Shown: positions 51,388 to 62,600 of the stretch, in pieces
Numbering within the stretch: position 1 is the first letter of the stretch
How the letters are laid out: every line of letters starts with the position of its first letter
Origin: Chloroflexi bacterium HGW-Chloroflexi-6
Lineage (GTDB): Bacteria; Chloroflexota; Anaerolineae; Anaerolineales; Villigracilaceae
DNA length: 64,000 nucleotides
Direction: 5' to 3'
Assembly (NCBI GenBank): GCA_002840685.1
Contig: PHBU01000003.1
Location: 310,001-374,000, forward strand
Position numbers and translations under genes: made by a program
The notes under the pieces: generated by a model
What the model was told of the DNA's origin: nothing
Seen by the model: only the letters and a program-made list of their open reading frames with translations
The model's database searches: none

Positions 51388-51930
51388 ATGCAAACGGTCA
51401 AAATGGTCGTCACAGGTCCTTTCAGCGCTGGCAAAACGGAATTTATCCGCTCTGTTAGCGAAATTGACGTTGTTGCAACAGAGCGAAAGATCTCGTCTGA
51501 TTCTGAAAGAGCCGTTAAACAGGCAACTACAGTTGCGATGGACTTTGGTCGAATCACTGTAGATGAAGATTTGGTACTTTACCTTTTTGGCACACCGGGC
51601 CAGAAACGTTTTGACTTCATGTGGGAGATTCTCTCTGAAGGAATGCTTGGGTTTATTGTTATGGTTGACAGCACCCGCCCTGAAACCTTTCGTGAGGCGC
51701 GCTCGATCCTCGAAACATTCCGTGCTTATGCGCCAACTCCTTATGTGGTTGCGGCCAATAAGCAAGATGTCGATGATGCCTGGGAAATGGAAGATATGCG
51801 GCATGCCTTACGCCTTGATAATAAAGTGAAGCTGTTGCCATGCGTTGCCACCGATAAAAACACTGTCAAAAACGTCCTGCTTGAATTGCTTTATAGCATT
51901 TTGGCAGAGATGGAAAATACCGAGAAATAA
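51388..51930 (+). CDS. MglA/Rup-like small GTPase
   Basis: 180 residues, Ras-like G domain. Motifs are 'GPFSAGKTEF' (P-loop, near 10), 'TTVAMDFG' (switch I side), 'LFGTPGQKRFDFMW' (switch II, near 68) and 'AANKQDVDDA' (NKxD, near 122). Pairing with DUF4388 or Roadblock proteins is common, and MglA-type GTPases set cell polarity or regulate motility and signalling. A GAP (MglB/Roadblock) is not seen in the window. Confidence 0.92.
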   Translation: MQTVKMVVTGPFSAGKTEFIRSVSEIDVVATERKISSDSERAVKQATTVAMDFGRITVDEDLVLYLFGTPGQKRFDFMWEILSEGMLGFIVMVDSTRPETFREARSILETFRAYAPTPYVVAANKQDVDDAWEMEDMRHALRLDNKVKLLPCVATDKNTVKNVLLELLYSILAEMENTEK

Positions 51931-51946
51931 CCGATAGAATGCTGCC

Positions 51947-52747
51947 GTGTCTTCAATCACTACTGACCAGGGTATAGTTCATTATGAAGTATATGGGCGC
52001 GGGCGCCCTGTTATTTTGCTTCATGGATGGCTAGGTTCTTGGGGATTGTGGCAGGAGACAATGGCCTATCTGGGCCGCTCTTATCGTACTTATGCGCTAG
52101 ATTTTTGGGGGTTTGGCGAATCAGGGAAAAAACGCGACACCTATGCTGTTCAGGATTTTGTTACCCTTGTAGATCAGTTTATGGATCGATTGGGGATTAC
52201 TGATGCTCCCTTGGTGGGGCATAGTATGGGTGGCACAGTCAGTCTTTCAGTTGCAATTCAGTTTCCACATCGTGTTAGCAAAGTTGTTGTGGTTGGTTCC
52301 CCAATTGTTGGCTCATCTTTGGCCCTGCCTCTCAAGTTGGCAGGCTATCGTTTTATTGCTTTTATGTTGTTTAATATGATGTGGGCATTTCGAGGCGGTA
52401 TAAAAGTGGCATCCCCGTTTATTTGTGCTGATCCGCAATTCCCACAGATGATGGATCGGGATCTTTCCAGCACAACCCTGGAATCTTTTCTGCGAAGCAT
52501 TGCTTCGCTGCGCCGCACGGATTTGCGCCCAATGCTTTCGCAGATTAAAATCCCTGCAATGGGTATCTATGGCGGCCGTGACAACATTGTCCACCCCAAA
52601 CAATGGCAACCTCTTTTACAGGGCATCCCAAATGCAAAAATCGTTTATTGGGAACGCGCCCAACATTTTGTGATGCTTGATATGTCGAAAGAATTTACTG
52701 AGACGCTCAAGCTATTTTTGGATGAAAAAGAGAAGACCGAGGGATGA
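51947..52747 (+). CDS. Alpha/beta hydrolase
   Basis: 266 residues with a GTG start at 51947 (MSSITTDQG). 'VILLHGWLGSWGLWQ' supplies the oxyanion-hole region, nucleophile Ser is in 'VGHSMGGTVSL' near 94, and the C-terminal His is in 'RAQHFVML' near 244. The Asp is probably in 'YGGRDNIVHP'. Substrate unknown; it could be an esterase or thioesterase acting on lipid-type molecules, given the acyl-ACP reductase homologue three genes downstream. The stop overlaps the V4R start (ATGA). Confidence 0.88.
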   Translation: MSSITTDQGIVHYEVYGRGRPVILLHGWLGSWGLWQETMAYLGRSYRTYALDFWGFGESGKKRDTYAVQDFVTLVDQFMDRLGITDAPLVGHSMGGTVSLSVAIQFPHRVSKVVVVGSPIVGSSLALPLKLAGYRFIAFMLFNMMWAFRGGIKVASPFICADPQFPQMMDRDLSSTTLESFLRSIASLRRTDLRPMLSQIKIPAMGIYGGRDNIVHPKQWQPLLQGIPNAKIVYWERAQHFVMLDMSKEFTETLKLFLDEKEKTEG

Positions 52748-53376
52748 ATCTTTCTCCCCTACAGTATTATTATCCAAACCAGATGGGACGCATCCTGTTG
52801 TTATCTGGAGACGAGATTTTAGGGCGGCCTGGCATGTCTGCACTGCTGAACTCGATTCAGGGTGGCGATCGCTTTGTCGAAAATTATCCACAGCCAAACC
52901 TCAATCTGGAATTTCCATTTGAAGTGGTTTCTGGTTTACAATCGGCCTTGGAGTTGATTTATGGCCCTCGTGGCGGCCAGGGTTTATCCATGCGAATTGG
53001 CCGCGCCTGTTTTCAGCAAGGCTTGCGAGAGTTTGGCCCGCTCTTTGGCCTGACAGACTTGGCTTTTCGCCTCTTGCCTTTAAAAACCAAGCTCAAGGTG
53101 GGAGCGAATGCTTTTGCCGACATTTTTAACAAGCATAGTGAACAACAAGTCCGCATTGAAGACAATGAGCGATCGTTATCCTGGGTCATTGAGCGCTGCC
53201 CCGTTTGTTGGCAAAGAAAATCTGATGCTCCATCTTGTCACCTCGCTGTTGGCTTGTTGCAAGAGGCCTTGTATTGGGTGAGTGGTGGTAAGATATTTTA
53301 CGTGGAAGAAACTCGTTGTTGTGCTGCCGGCGATCCACAGTGTGTTATTTTGATTGAGAAAACTCCCTTGGGATGA
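52744..53376 (+). CDS. V4R-domain (BchJ-like) protein
   Basis: 210 residues. A V4R domain (4-vinyl reductase type, named for BchJ) is indicated by 'VIERCPVCWQ' near 140, 'SCHLAVGLLQEALYW' and 'VEETRCCAAGDPQCVILIE' at the C-terminus. The conserved Cys residues likely bind zinc. V4R domains bind small hydrophobic ligands and occur in signalling proteins and tetrapyrrole or fatty-acid related systems. There is no photosynthesis gene here, so a tetrapyrrole reductase role is unlikely. ATGA overlap with the hydrolase gene. Confidence 0.82.
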   Translation: MNLSPLQYYYPNQMGRILLLSGDEILGRPGMSALLNSIQGGDRFVENYPQPNLNLEFPFEVVSGLQSALELIYGPRGGQGLSMRIGRACFQQGLREFGPLFGLTDLAFRLLPLKTKLKVGANAFADIFNKHSEQQVRIEDNERSLSWVIERCPVCWQRKSDAPSCHLAVGLLQEALYWVSGGKIFYVEETRCCAAGDPQCVILIEKTPLG

Positions 53377-53379
53377 CCC

Positions 53380-54651
53380 ATGCTTAAAATTATTTTGCAG
53401 GCCAAACGGTCTATAGCCCCTTTCAACGAACCTGCCCGCGATTTGCGCATCCAAAATCAGCCGTTATGGCTGTTACAGCGCAATGCACTGGCGCCATACG
53501 TAACGCGTGAGTTGGAAATTCCGGCGAATGCGCGGCTGCCGCAAATGCAAGAACCGATGTTGGTTTATCGCGACAACCTGTTTTTTGATGAGCATTATAT
53601 TGAAGAGTTTATCCGGCTGGCTGTGCGAAAAAACCGTCCAGTACGGGCAGCTTTTTCCATCGATGACCCGGCTTTTCGTGAGCACGCTTTGCCGCTTTCT
53701 GTTTCCTACACACCGGCTGGTAACCTGTACCTGGCTGATTTGTGGTACTACCCGCGCGGCCCGGTGGCCGATGTTGACCCGCTGGTTGTCGATATGCAAT
53801 CTCGCGAAGTTGGTTACTATCATGTGCCGTCTTATATGGCTGGAGAACGCGGCGACCTGGTGTTCCAAGTTCCTTTGCGCTCGATGCTGGCGATCGATAC
53901 CTGGGTGCACATATTTATCGCTGATGTGGTATTTGGTTTGTTCAAACGAGGAAATCGTTTTGAAAACAGGCTTGCGGCTGACCTGGCCTTTAAACTGAAA
54001 GTTGTCGGTACCGCAATTTATGAAGGTCGCCAAATTTTAGAGTGTTCTGAACTGGTAAAAATTGGCAAAAATTGCGTTATTCACCCGGGGGCGATGATTT
54101 TCGGCCCAACAACGATTGGGGATAATGTTCATATTGATGCGGGCGCGGTCATCGAAAACTGTATCATTGGGAACAATGTCAATGTATCGCAAGACAGCCA
54201 ATTGATGCTTTCGGTGGTTGGGGATGGCACCTTCCTGCCTTTTAAGGCAGCTTTGTTCATGACCACCATTATGGACAACTCGATGGTTGCTCAAAATACC
54301 TGTTTACAGATGTGCGTGGTTGGCAGGAACACTTTTATTGGTGCGGGGTCCACTTTTACAGATTACAACTTAATTCCTTCTGCCATTCGCGCGCTGGATG
54401 GAAATGATCAACTTAAGCCATCCAACCGTCCGGTTCTGGGTGGGTGTGTCGGACATAATTGTCGAATTGGTGCGGGTATGATTGTTTATCCCGCTCGTAC
54501 CATAGAATCAGATGTGGTTTTAGCGGCATCAAAAGAACGACGCGTGATCGATAAGAATGTTCGGTTTGAGGATAGCGACCATCATAAGATGAAAAGTTCA
54601 AATCAGCATAAAGTGCTTTACCAAAAACAACAGGATCTCGAGTCGTGGTAA
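53380..54651 (+). CDS. Left-handed beta-helix protein with hexapeptide repeats
   Basis: 423 residues. The N-terminal ~215 residues are an unrecognised alpha/beta domain. From about 222 the sequence shows hexapeptide-type repeats ('IGKNCVIHPGAMIFGPTTIG', 'IDAGAVIENCIIGNNVNVSQ' and 'VVGRNTFIGAGSTFTDYNLI'), the parallel beta-helix of nucleotidyl- and acyltransferases such as GlmU. No nucleotide-binding GxGTRM motif is seen at the start, so if it is an enzyme it is more likely an acyltransferase. It ends 3 nt before the AAR-like gene. Confidence 0.78.
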   Translation: MLKIILQAKRSIAPFNEPARDLRIQNQPLWLLQRNALAPYVTRELEIPANARLPQMQEPMLVYRDNLFFDEHYIEEFIRLAVRKNRPVRAAFSIDDPAFREHALPLSVSYTPAGNLYLADLWYYPRGPVADVDPLVVDMQSREVGYYHVPSYMAGERGDLVFQVPLRSMLAIDTWVHIFIADVVFGLFKRGNRFENRLAADLAFKLKVVGTAIYEGRQILECSELVKIGKNCVIHPGAMIFGPTTIGDNVHIDAGAVIENCIIGNNVNVSQDSQLMLSVVGDGTFLPFKAALFMTTIMDNSMVAQNTCLQMCVVGRNTFIGAGSTFTDYNLIPSAIRALDGNDQLKPSNRPVLGGCVGHNCRIGAGMIVYPARTIESDVVLAASKERRVIDKNVRFEDSDHHKMKSSNQHKVLYQKQQDLESW

Positions 54652-54654
54652 GGC

Positions 54655-55740
54655 ATGGATACCTTCGCATTTATCATTCACCCTATTGACCCCAAACGCG
54701 ATGTCAGTAGAAAATATCCGCTGCTTGGAAAATACCTTAGCGAAAGCCAGATAAACTTTTTTTCTACATTTTTTCCGCCGGTATATCTTTCTCAAATTGA
54801 TGGCATCGTTTCACAGGCGACCGGCAAAGAAATTAAAGGTTGGTTTGTTGCTTGCCCATTTACGCCTCGGCGAATGTTGGAATTGCCTGAGAAAATGGTG
54901 TATCATAAAATCATTCAGACCGGGCAAATGGCTGAAAAGTTGGGCGCCAATATTCTGGGTTTGGGTGCATTTACATCCGTTGTGGGTGATTCTGGCGTGA
55001 CAATAGCCAATGCGCTGGATGTTCCTGTCACAACCGGTGATTCGTACACGATCGCAGTGGCAGTTGACGCAATAAAAGAAGCGGCCCGCGTTATGGATAT
55101 TCCGATCGCATCAACAACGGCTGCTGTTGTTGGCGCTACTGGAACTATAGGAAGAGTTTGCGCAGAACTTCTCGCAGATGCCGTAGGTGAGTTATACTTG
55201 GTGGGTCGCCGCACGGATGCGCTTGAGGCCTTGCGTGAAAAAATCGAGAGTCAGTCAAAAGCGCGAATTTATACCAGCACAAGCATGGAAGTATTGTCCC
55301 GTGCACGATTAATATTAACGGTGACCAGCGCAGTCCATGATGTGATACGACCAGAATTTTTACAGCCGGGTAGCGTTATTTGTGATGTTGCCCGGCCTCG
55401 CGATGTATCTGCAATGGTTGCTGCGGCGCGAGACGATATACTTGTGATTGACGGCGGCATGGTGGATGTGCCAGGACCTGTCGATTTTCACTTTAACTTC
55501 GGCTTTCCGTCAGGAAAAGCTTATGCCTGTATGGCAGAAACAATGGCCCTGACCCTCGAAGGCCGTTTTGAAGATTACACCATCGGAAAAGATATTTCTC
55601 GCTCTCGGGTTGAAGAAATATATGCAATTGCCAACAAACATGGTTTTCGTCTGAGCGGGTTCCGCTCGTTTGAAAAAGAAGTAACTCAAGAAACAATTGA
55701 TGCAATACGCCGTAATGCACATGTCCGCCAACGGCGTTAG
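54655..55740 (+). CDS. Homologue of long-chain acyl-ACP reductase (AAR)
   Basis: 361 residues. The N-terminal half matches cyanobacterial AAR in 'TGKEIKGWFVACPFTPRRML' and 'ANILGLGAFTSVVGDSG'. It has 'TTGDSYTIAVAVDAIK', the Rossmann motif G160-A-T-G-T-I-G166 and 'YLVGRRTDALEAL'. The acylation Cys is Cys292 in 'AYACMAETMALTLEG', aligned with 'FACFAESMLLEFE' around Cys294 of the Synechococcus enzyme (recalled). AAR reduces acyl-ACP to fatty aldehyde with NADPH. No aldehyde deformylating oxygenase gene is in the window, so the product's fate is unknown. It belongs to the COG5322-type family and might act on another acyl thioester. The operon context is signalling-rich. Confidence 0.82.
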   Translation: MDTFAFIIHPIDPKRDVSRKYPLLGKYLSESQINFFSTFFPPVYLSQIDGIVSQATGKEIKGWFVACPFTPRRMLELPEKMVYHKIIQTGQMAEKLGANILGLGAFTSVVGDSGVTIANALDVPVTTGDSYTIAVAVDAIKEAARVMDIPIASTTAAVVGATGTIGRVCAELLADAVGELYLVGRRTDALEALREKIESQSKARIYTSTSMEVLSRARLILTVTSAVHDVIRPEFLQPGSVICDVARPRDVSAMVAAARDDILVIDGGMVDVPGPVDFHFNFGFPSGKAYACMAETMALTLEGRFEDYTIGKDISRSRVEEIYAIANKHGFRLSGFRSFEKEVTQETIDAIRRNAHVRQRR

Positions 55741-55760
55741 AGAATTGATGGAGGCTCGTC

Positions 55761-56666
55761 ATGGGAAAAGCCCGCCTGCTCATTACTGAAGATGATGTAG
55801 ACATCTCGAACATGCTCAAGATATATTTTTCCGGCTTGGGCTACGACGTGGATGTAGCCATGCGTGGTTCAGAAGCGCTGGAAAAAACACGCCAGGTATT
55901 ACCGCACTTGATAGTGCTGGATATTATGCTGCCGGATATCGATGGGTATGAGGTTTGCCGCACGTTGCGCACCAATACCAGAACGAGCCATATCCCGGTT
56001 ATCTTTTTAACTCAAAAAGATGAACGTAGTGACCGCCTGCAAGGTCTTGAACTTGGAGCAGATGACTACATTACCAAACCGTTTGATATCGAAGAATTGA
56101 AACTTCGTGTTCAAGGGGCGATTCGTCGTTCTGAGAGAGAGAGTCTTACCGACCCTCGCTCGGGCTTGCCCGCCGGACGATTGATCGAGGAGCAGCTCCG
56201 AAAGATTATTCGAGAAACGGGCTGGTCCTACCTCGATATTCGGATCAACAATTTTGAAGCCTTTAAAGATGTCTACGGGTTTGTGGCAGGAGACGATGTC
56301 TTGCGTTTTACCGGCATGTTGATCGGCGAAGTTCTTGATGAACTTGGCACATCTGCTGATTTTATTGGCCATGCGGGCGGGGATAATTTTATCGTTATTA
56401 CGACGGAAGGCGCAACGCCGGTGATTAGTGCCGCGTTGAAGAGTCGTTTTGCTGAACAGGTTCAGACTCATTACAACTTTATGGATCGACAACAGGGTTA
56501 TGTAATGGCTCCCGGTGCAGAAGGCCAGTCTGAAAAATTCCCGTTAATGACTTTTGCGATTGGCACTGTCATGCCAACCCAGCAATCTTTTGCTGATATT
56601 CGTGAGATTACCGAACTGGCTGCCGAGGCGCGCCGTCAAGATGCTGCCAATGCGGTAAAAGGATAA
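55761..56666 (+). CDS. Response regulator with degenerate GGDEF domain
   Basis: 301 residues. A receiver domain (about 5-120) keeps the acidic pair 'TEDD', phosphoacceptor Asp54 in 'LDIMLPDIDG' and Lys106 in 'ITKPFD'. A GGDEF-like domain follows (about 130-300), but the signature reads G206-G-D-N-F210 and the usual 'DxLTGLxNR' is 'TDPRSGLPAGR', so cyclase activity is doubtful. It could bind c-di-GMP or GTP, or act by protein contact. GGAGG precedes the ATG. It lies just upstream of the giant histidine kinase, its probable partner. Confidence 0.9.
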   Translation: MGKARLLITEDDVDISNMLKIYFSGLGYDVDVAMRGSEALEKTRQVLPHLIVLDIMLPDIDGYEVCRTLRTNTRTSHIPVIFLTQKDERSDRLQGLELGADDYITKPFDIEELKLRVQGAIRRSERESLTDPRSGLPAGRLIEEQLRKIIRETGWSYLDIRINNFEAFKDVYGFVAGDDVLRFTGMLIGEVLDELGTSADFIGHAGGDNFIVITTEGATPVISAALKSRFAEQVQTHYNFMDRQQGYVMAPGAEGQSEKFPLMTFAIGTVMPTQQSFADIREITELAAEARRQDAANAVKG

Positions 56667-56672
56667 TTCCAA

Positions 56673-59600
56673 ATGTTGGAAGGGCAATCTTTTGCCTGGG
56701 GCATGGGTTTGCTAATTTTTGGACTGGTGGTCGTTTTAGCGGCCTGGTCTTTTTTACGCGTGGTGCCGCGGGTCAGACCAGCCCAGATCCAGCCCACGCA
56801 GCATTCCCTTCCTCAAGCGCAAAAAAATGAAGATGCCGTTCTGATTGTACAGTCCGGGGGGCGTATTTCGTATGTAAATGAAACTGCCAGGGAGTGGTTT
56901 GACCTGGCTGAAGGGGAACAACCCAGTCTCGATCGAATAGGCCGCCGTGTGCGGCCGGGTGAAGTTTTTCTCGAAATATGCGCCGTTCAAGGTCAGGCGC
57001 GTTTTTCAATTAATGGAAAGTTGATCGACGCAATCTCATACCCTTTGCCGGCAGCCATCCCCTCGATTTTGGTTGCAATGCGGGCGGCGAAAAGTGCCTT
57101 AACGGTGGGGACTCAGGATGGGCTTTCTGAGAATGCGCTCAAAACGGTTGCCGATTTTGGCCAGGCTGTTACCTCTAACCTTAGCGTTGAATCTACTGTT
57201 GAATCCATCCTTACTCATATCGAGCAACTGGTTGCCTCTGACTTTTTAGAATTAAAGGTCTGGAACGATGGAATGGAGAATTTCTCCATTTATCGGATGA
57301 GCAGTGCTGATGGGACGTTGCGCAAAGCACTTCTGGAAAAAGATAGCCAATTTGGCGATTACGAAAAATATATTGTTTCAGAAAAACATGAACTTGTCAT
57401 TGAAAATACGCGCACATCATCTCGTGTTCGTTTTGATGTGAACGGTAGTTCTGTGCCACCAATGGGCTCTTATATTGGTTTGTTGCTTGAAATGGGCGGG
57501 CAGCAGGTTGGTCTGTTGGAAGTTGGGGTTGTACCGACGAACGGTTTTTCGCAGGATGATGTCAATCTTTTGAAGATGGTCAGCGGCCAGGCCGCTGTTG
57601 CCATTCGTAATGCCCGCCTTTATGAAACACAAGAAAAGTGGACCGCTCAACTGCTCGGCCTCACAAAACTCTCGCAGGCAGTTGGCTCGTTGCGCGACAT
57701 TAAAGATCTGTTTACAAGCCTGATCGATGGCTTGTCTCCATTATTTAACGTTAATATGCTCGGGTTCCTGCTGTATGATGAGCAACGCCGTATCTTGGAA
57801 GGCCAGCATCCTTTCTTTGGCCTGTCGAGCCAATTTGTCGATATTTACAAAACCATTGTCCGCCCGGGAAGTGCGGCTGAGAAGCTTATTTTCAGCCAGG
57901 ATATTCTTTCAAGTCCTAATGCATCGGTAGACTCGGTGTGGGAAGACCTTGGCATGAGCGACATGGCCCAAGCCGCCAGCATACGCGACACAACCCTTAT
58001 TCCGCTTATTTCTGCCGGACGTTTTTTGGGCTATTTGCAGCTTTCCAATCACAAACTGGGGCATTCGCAACTCAATTCTGATGAATTACAGCTCTTAAAC
58101 CTGGTGGCAAACCAGGTAGCTGCAATGATTGATAATGCGCTTCTGGTTCAGCAGGCTCGCCAAAGGAATCAACGCTCTGAGGCAATGCGCCGCCTTGCCA
58201 GCCTGGTAAGCTCATCCGCTACACTTGATGAAATTTTGCGTTTTTCTGTGCAGGAATCCTCCAATCTTTTACATGCCGATATGGGGGCTGTTTTTTTGCT
58301 CGATGAGCATGAGGGCATTATGCGCGCTCACCTTGATTCGGTTTATGGGTTGACCGATCAAGATGCCAGGCCATTGTCGAGAATTAATGTCAAACCTGCT
58401 GTTTTTCACCAGACCGTGGCGGGAAGCCAGCGTTCATTTGTTTCTGGTGACCTTTCCAAAGATCGACGGGTCTTGCCGCTCTATCGTGCCATCATCAGAC
58501 GGGTAAAGATAGAGTCTTGTATCGTTATTCCCCTGGTTGTGCGTGGTCAGGGTATTGGCGAGCTGATGTTCGGGGCACGGGCTGCAGAATTATTTACCAA
58601 TCATGATTTGCAAATGGCTGCTATTATCGGTAGCCAGCTGGCGATTGCTATTGAAAACGCTAAATATTCGGAACAATCGAAACAAAGTGTTCATCAGCAA
58701 GCTGAACAAGTCATTCATGTCAGCCGTATTGCTCGCGAGCTAAACGCCACCACTGATTTGAAAGAATTGCTGCGCCTGATCTATGATGAGAGTCTCAAAA
58801 TCACACGAGCGGATTGTGGCGCAGTGCTATTTTTTGAGAAACCCGACTCAGAAGATGCGCAGCGATCTCGCGCCATAGCCATGTATCTTGGTCACAAGCC
58901 AGGTTCTGACATGATATGGCAGCAAGCAAGATTCTCTCAGAACCATGATCCATTATTAATTAATACATTTGAAAACAGTTCGGTTGAACCTCCTCACGCC
59001 GAGGTTCGATCCGCTTTATTGGTTCCGATCGTTTATCAGGATGATACTTTCGGTGTGATTGAGTTGCATTCTTCTCAAACAGATGGTTTCAATGAATCCA
59101 TTGTTGAAACGGTTCGAACGCTGGGAATCCAAGCATCACTTGCCATCTCCAATGCGATACGCCATCGTGAACAACGCCAACGTATCGATGCTTTACGCGC
59201 TCGTACTGAAACCTTAAGTGCTTTGTTCGAAGCTTCTCAAACAGTGGGCCTTGACCGACCGCTTACAGAGATACTGAACACGATTGCTCAGACCATGCAA
59301 CGGTCTACCCAGTTTGATGTTACTTTGATCAGCCTGTTTGATCCTGAAACTGGACTTTTGCAACGCACTGCAGCAGCGGGTGTTTCTGAAGAAACCTTTT
59401 CTTCATTGCAAGAACACCAGCAGCCTTGGGCTAGTCTCACCCAGTTACTTAAACCAGAGTTTGAACACGGCAATCTTTATTTCATCCCGAACGACCAGGT
59501 CCCCATTGTTTCACGGGACTTGCATTTGGTTACCATCATGGATGAAGCCCAGGAAGCCCCCAATGCTTGGCACCCGGAAGATTTGTTGCTGATCCCGGTT

Positions 59601-62600
59601 CTAGATAAGCAAAACAATCCGCTTGCCTTGATCAGTGTTGACTCTCCAAGGGATGGCAAAAGGCCGGATAGTTCTGTGTTTGAGACACTTGAAATATTTG
59701 CGGTTCAAGTGCAGGCTGCAATCATGAATGCCAGGCGTTTCTCGGATTTAGGCCGTGAAATGCAAAATTTATCGATCGAGGTTCAACGTCAGAAAAGCCT
59801 GGTCGGTTTTAGCCAGCGCAATTTGCCTGTTCTGTTGAACAAGGATCTTGAACAGACCATTTCTATCAATTATCTCAACCAGCGCGCCCGCCATATCCGC
59901 GCGGGTCTTAACCTGACAGAATCCATTAGCCGTCAAATTAACTTAACTGCTGCCCTGCATACCCTGGGCCAGCAGATTTTGTTTAGCTTTGATATGTCCG
60001 TTTCGCTTGTTGCCAGGGAAACAAACGAGGGACCCCAAATTATACATATGTTGGGCAACTTGCCGCGCGGTGTCAACCCGGATGCCATGTTTGGCCAGCG
60101 CAATCCTTTGCGCTCCTGCCTTCAAACCGGTGAAACCCTGATCTCTGCCAATCTGGATGAAGATGAAGCCTGGCATGATACACCTTTCCTGACCGCTCTC
60201 AAAGCCAAATCTTTTATTTGTCTACCCTTGGCTGTAAATAATAAAACTATAGCTGCTATTCTGGCAATTGATACTGAACCAATGCCTGTATTGACTAAAG
60301 ATGATCACCAGGTATATGTTCAGATTGCCCGTCAGCTTTCAGTAATCATACAAAATATCGGTTTGTTGAGCGAAACCAGGCAGCGGCTTGAAGAAGTTAA
60401 CTTGTTGCTCGATTTCAGCCGTCGGCTGAGCGGGCTCAGCCCGACAGAGATCTTGCAAGCTTTGCTTGACAGTTCATTGCGTGTGGTTTCTCCTGCGCAT
60501 GCTGGCGTTGTCCTGTTATGGGATGAAATCGAAGAACTGCTGGTACCAAAATCGGCTTCCAATTATGTTGATAATGAAAGCACGATGGAAATTACCTATC
60601 GCGCCGGTGAAGGTTTGCCTGGCCGTGTTTTTGCCAGCCGTCATGCTCAAATTGTCGATGAGATCAACTTTACTTCAGACTATAACCTGTCAGCCGACAG
60701 TTTATTGCTTTATCGGAAAGCCACTGGTGGGCGTTTGCCCGTATCCTCTATTGCGGTTCCCATCCAGACCAATGAACGCAGTATGGGCATTCTGATTCTC
60801 GACAACTTCAATGCCACGGCAGCATTTCGCCAGGAAGATGAAGCCATTTTATCTTCCCTTACCCAGCAAGTTGCGCTTTCGCTCGAAAATGTCCGCCTCG
60901 TCCAGGCTACCCAAGAGCGCGCTGTCCAGTTGCAGGCGCTTAATTCAGTTGCCGCGGCTCTTAGTTCATCCCTGAACCGTGATGAACTGATTGCTTCGAT
61001 CCTTGATCGAATTAGCACCATTATCGCTTTTGATACAGCGATTCTCTGGATAAGAAAAGATGAGCAACTGGTTGTCGCAGAAGCGCGAGGCTTTAGCGAC
61101 ACCGAAGATCGCACGGGCCTAACTGTTGCTGTCGATGACAGCGTTTTATTCAAGCAGATGATCCAGTCTGGGCAGGCGATTTCGGTTGGTGATGTTCGTA
61201 GTGATGCTCGTTTCTCATCCCTTGTTGAAGCCAAAAACTTATCGTGGCTGGGCCTGCCCATTATGGTCAAGGGCACAGTAATCGGTGTTATTGCTCTTGA
61301 AAAATCTGAAATATTCTATTACACAAGTGAGCAAATACAACTTGCCGCGACTTTTGCCAGCCAGGCGGCCGTTGCCATTGATAACGCCAACCTGTTTGAG
61401 GAAAGCCTGCGGCGCACATCTGAGTTGGATGAGCGTTCGCAACGTCTGGCGCTGCTCAACCAATTCTCTTCGGATTTGAGCGGTTCTCTCAACGCTGACC
61501 AGGTGCTGCGTTTGACGGCCAATCAATTAATGCGCGCCCTCGGGGCAGATACATCCATGGTTATCATGCTCGATCGTGATAACAAGGCACTTTTGCTGGC
61601 CGTTCTACCTGAAGAAAATGAGAGCCCAACGATGTATCGCGCTTTGCCGCCATCCCAAATTATGGCTGAATTGCGCGAATCGCAAACAGTCTATGTAGTG
61701 GATGATGTCAGCGCTCACCCTGAATTACAGCCGCTTGCAGAAATTATCGAAAACGCCAGTTCTTTGCTCATTTTGCCGGTTTTCAGCAGCCAGAGCAACT
61801 ATGCTTTATTGGTTTTGACAAATGAGCGCCATGCATTTTCATCCACTGAAATCGAAATTGCCAGAACACTTGGAAATCAGGCTGCTATTGCGCTGGAAAA
61901 TGCCGATCTGTACCAGTCGACTGTGGCTACTGCTGAAAGATTGTCGATCTTAAACCAGGTTAGCTTTGAAATCGGGTCCAGTCTTGACCCTGAGCAGGTG
62001 TATCACGCCATTCATGACGCGGTTGCCAAGCTGATGCCTCTCGACGCCTTTGTGATTGCTTTGCATGATGAAGAAGCCAATGATATCGATGGCGTTTACA
62101 TTGTGGATATGGGCCAGCGCATCACTGGTGTTCGCCTGCCCTACGGACAAGGCTTGAGCGGAATTGTGATTGAAACCGGTCAACCCATGTTGACTCTGAC
62201 ATCCGCTGAAGCCGATGATCAGGGAGCAGTGACCATTGGCGAGAAAGGCACACCCAATTCGATCATTGCCGTACCGATGTTCCAGGGCAACAAAACGATT
62301 GGTATGCTCTCGGCTCAGAGTTACCAGCACAATGCCTATTCTGAGAACGATATTCAATTGTTGAGCACTTTTGCGAACCAGGCCAATGTTGCCATTCAAA
62401 ATGGACGCTTGTTTGCCGAGACACAAAAAATGGCGGCCACGCTCGAACAGCGTGTTATCGAGCGCACTGCCGAGCTTGAGCGGGAACAACGCAATACCGA
62501 AACGCTTTTGCGCATTTTGACTGAAGTTTCAGCCAGTCTTGACCTTGACCGGGCCTTAAGTCGCACCCTGGCCTTGCTCAATGATGCAATTGGCGCGGAG

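Noticed and set aside
52744..53376. Bacteriochlorophyll 4-vinyl reductase (BchJ)
   Set aside because: Only the V4R domain is shared and no pigment gene is present, so the generic V4R call is safer.
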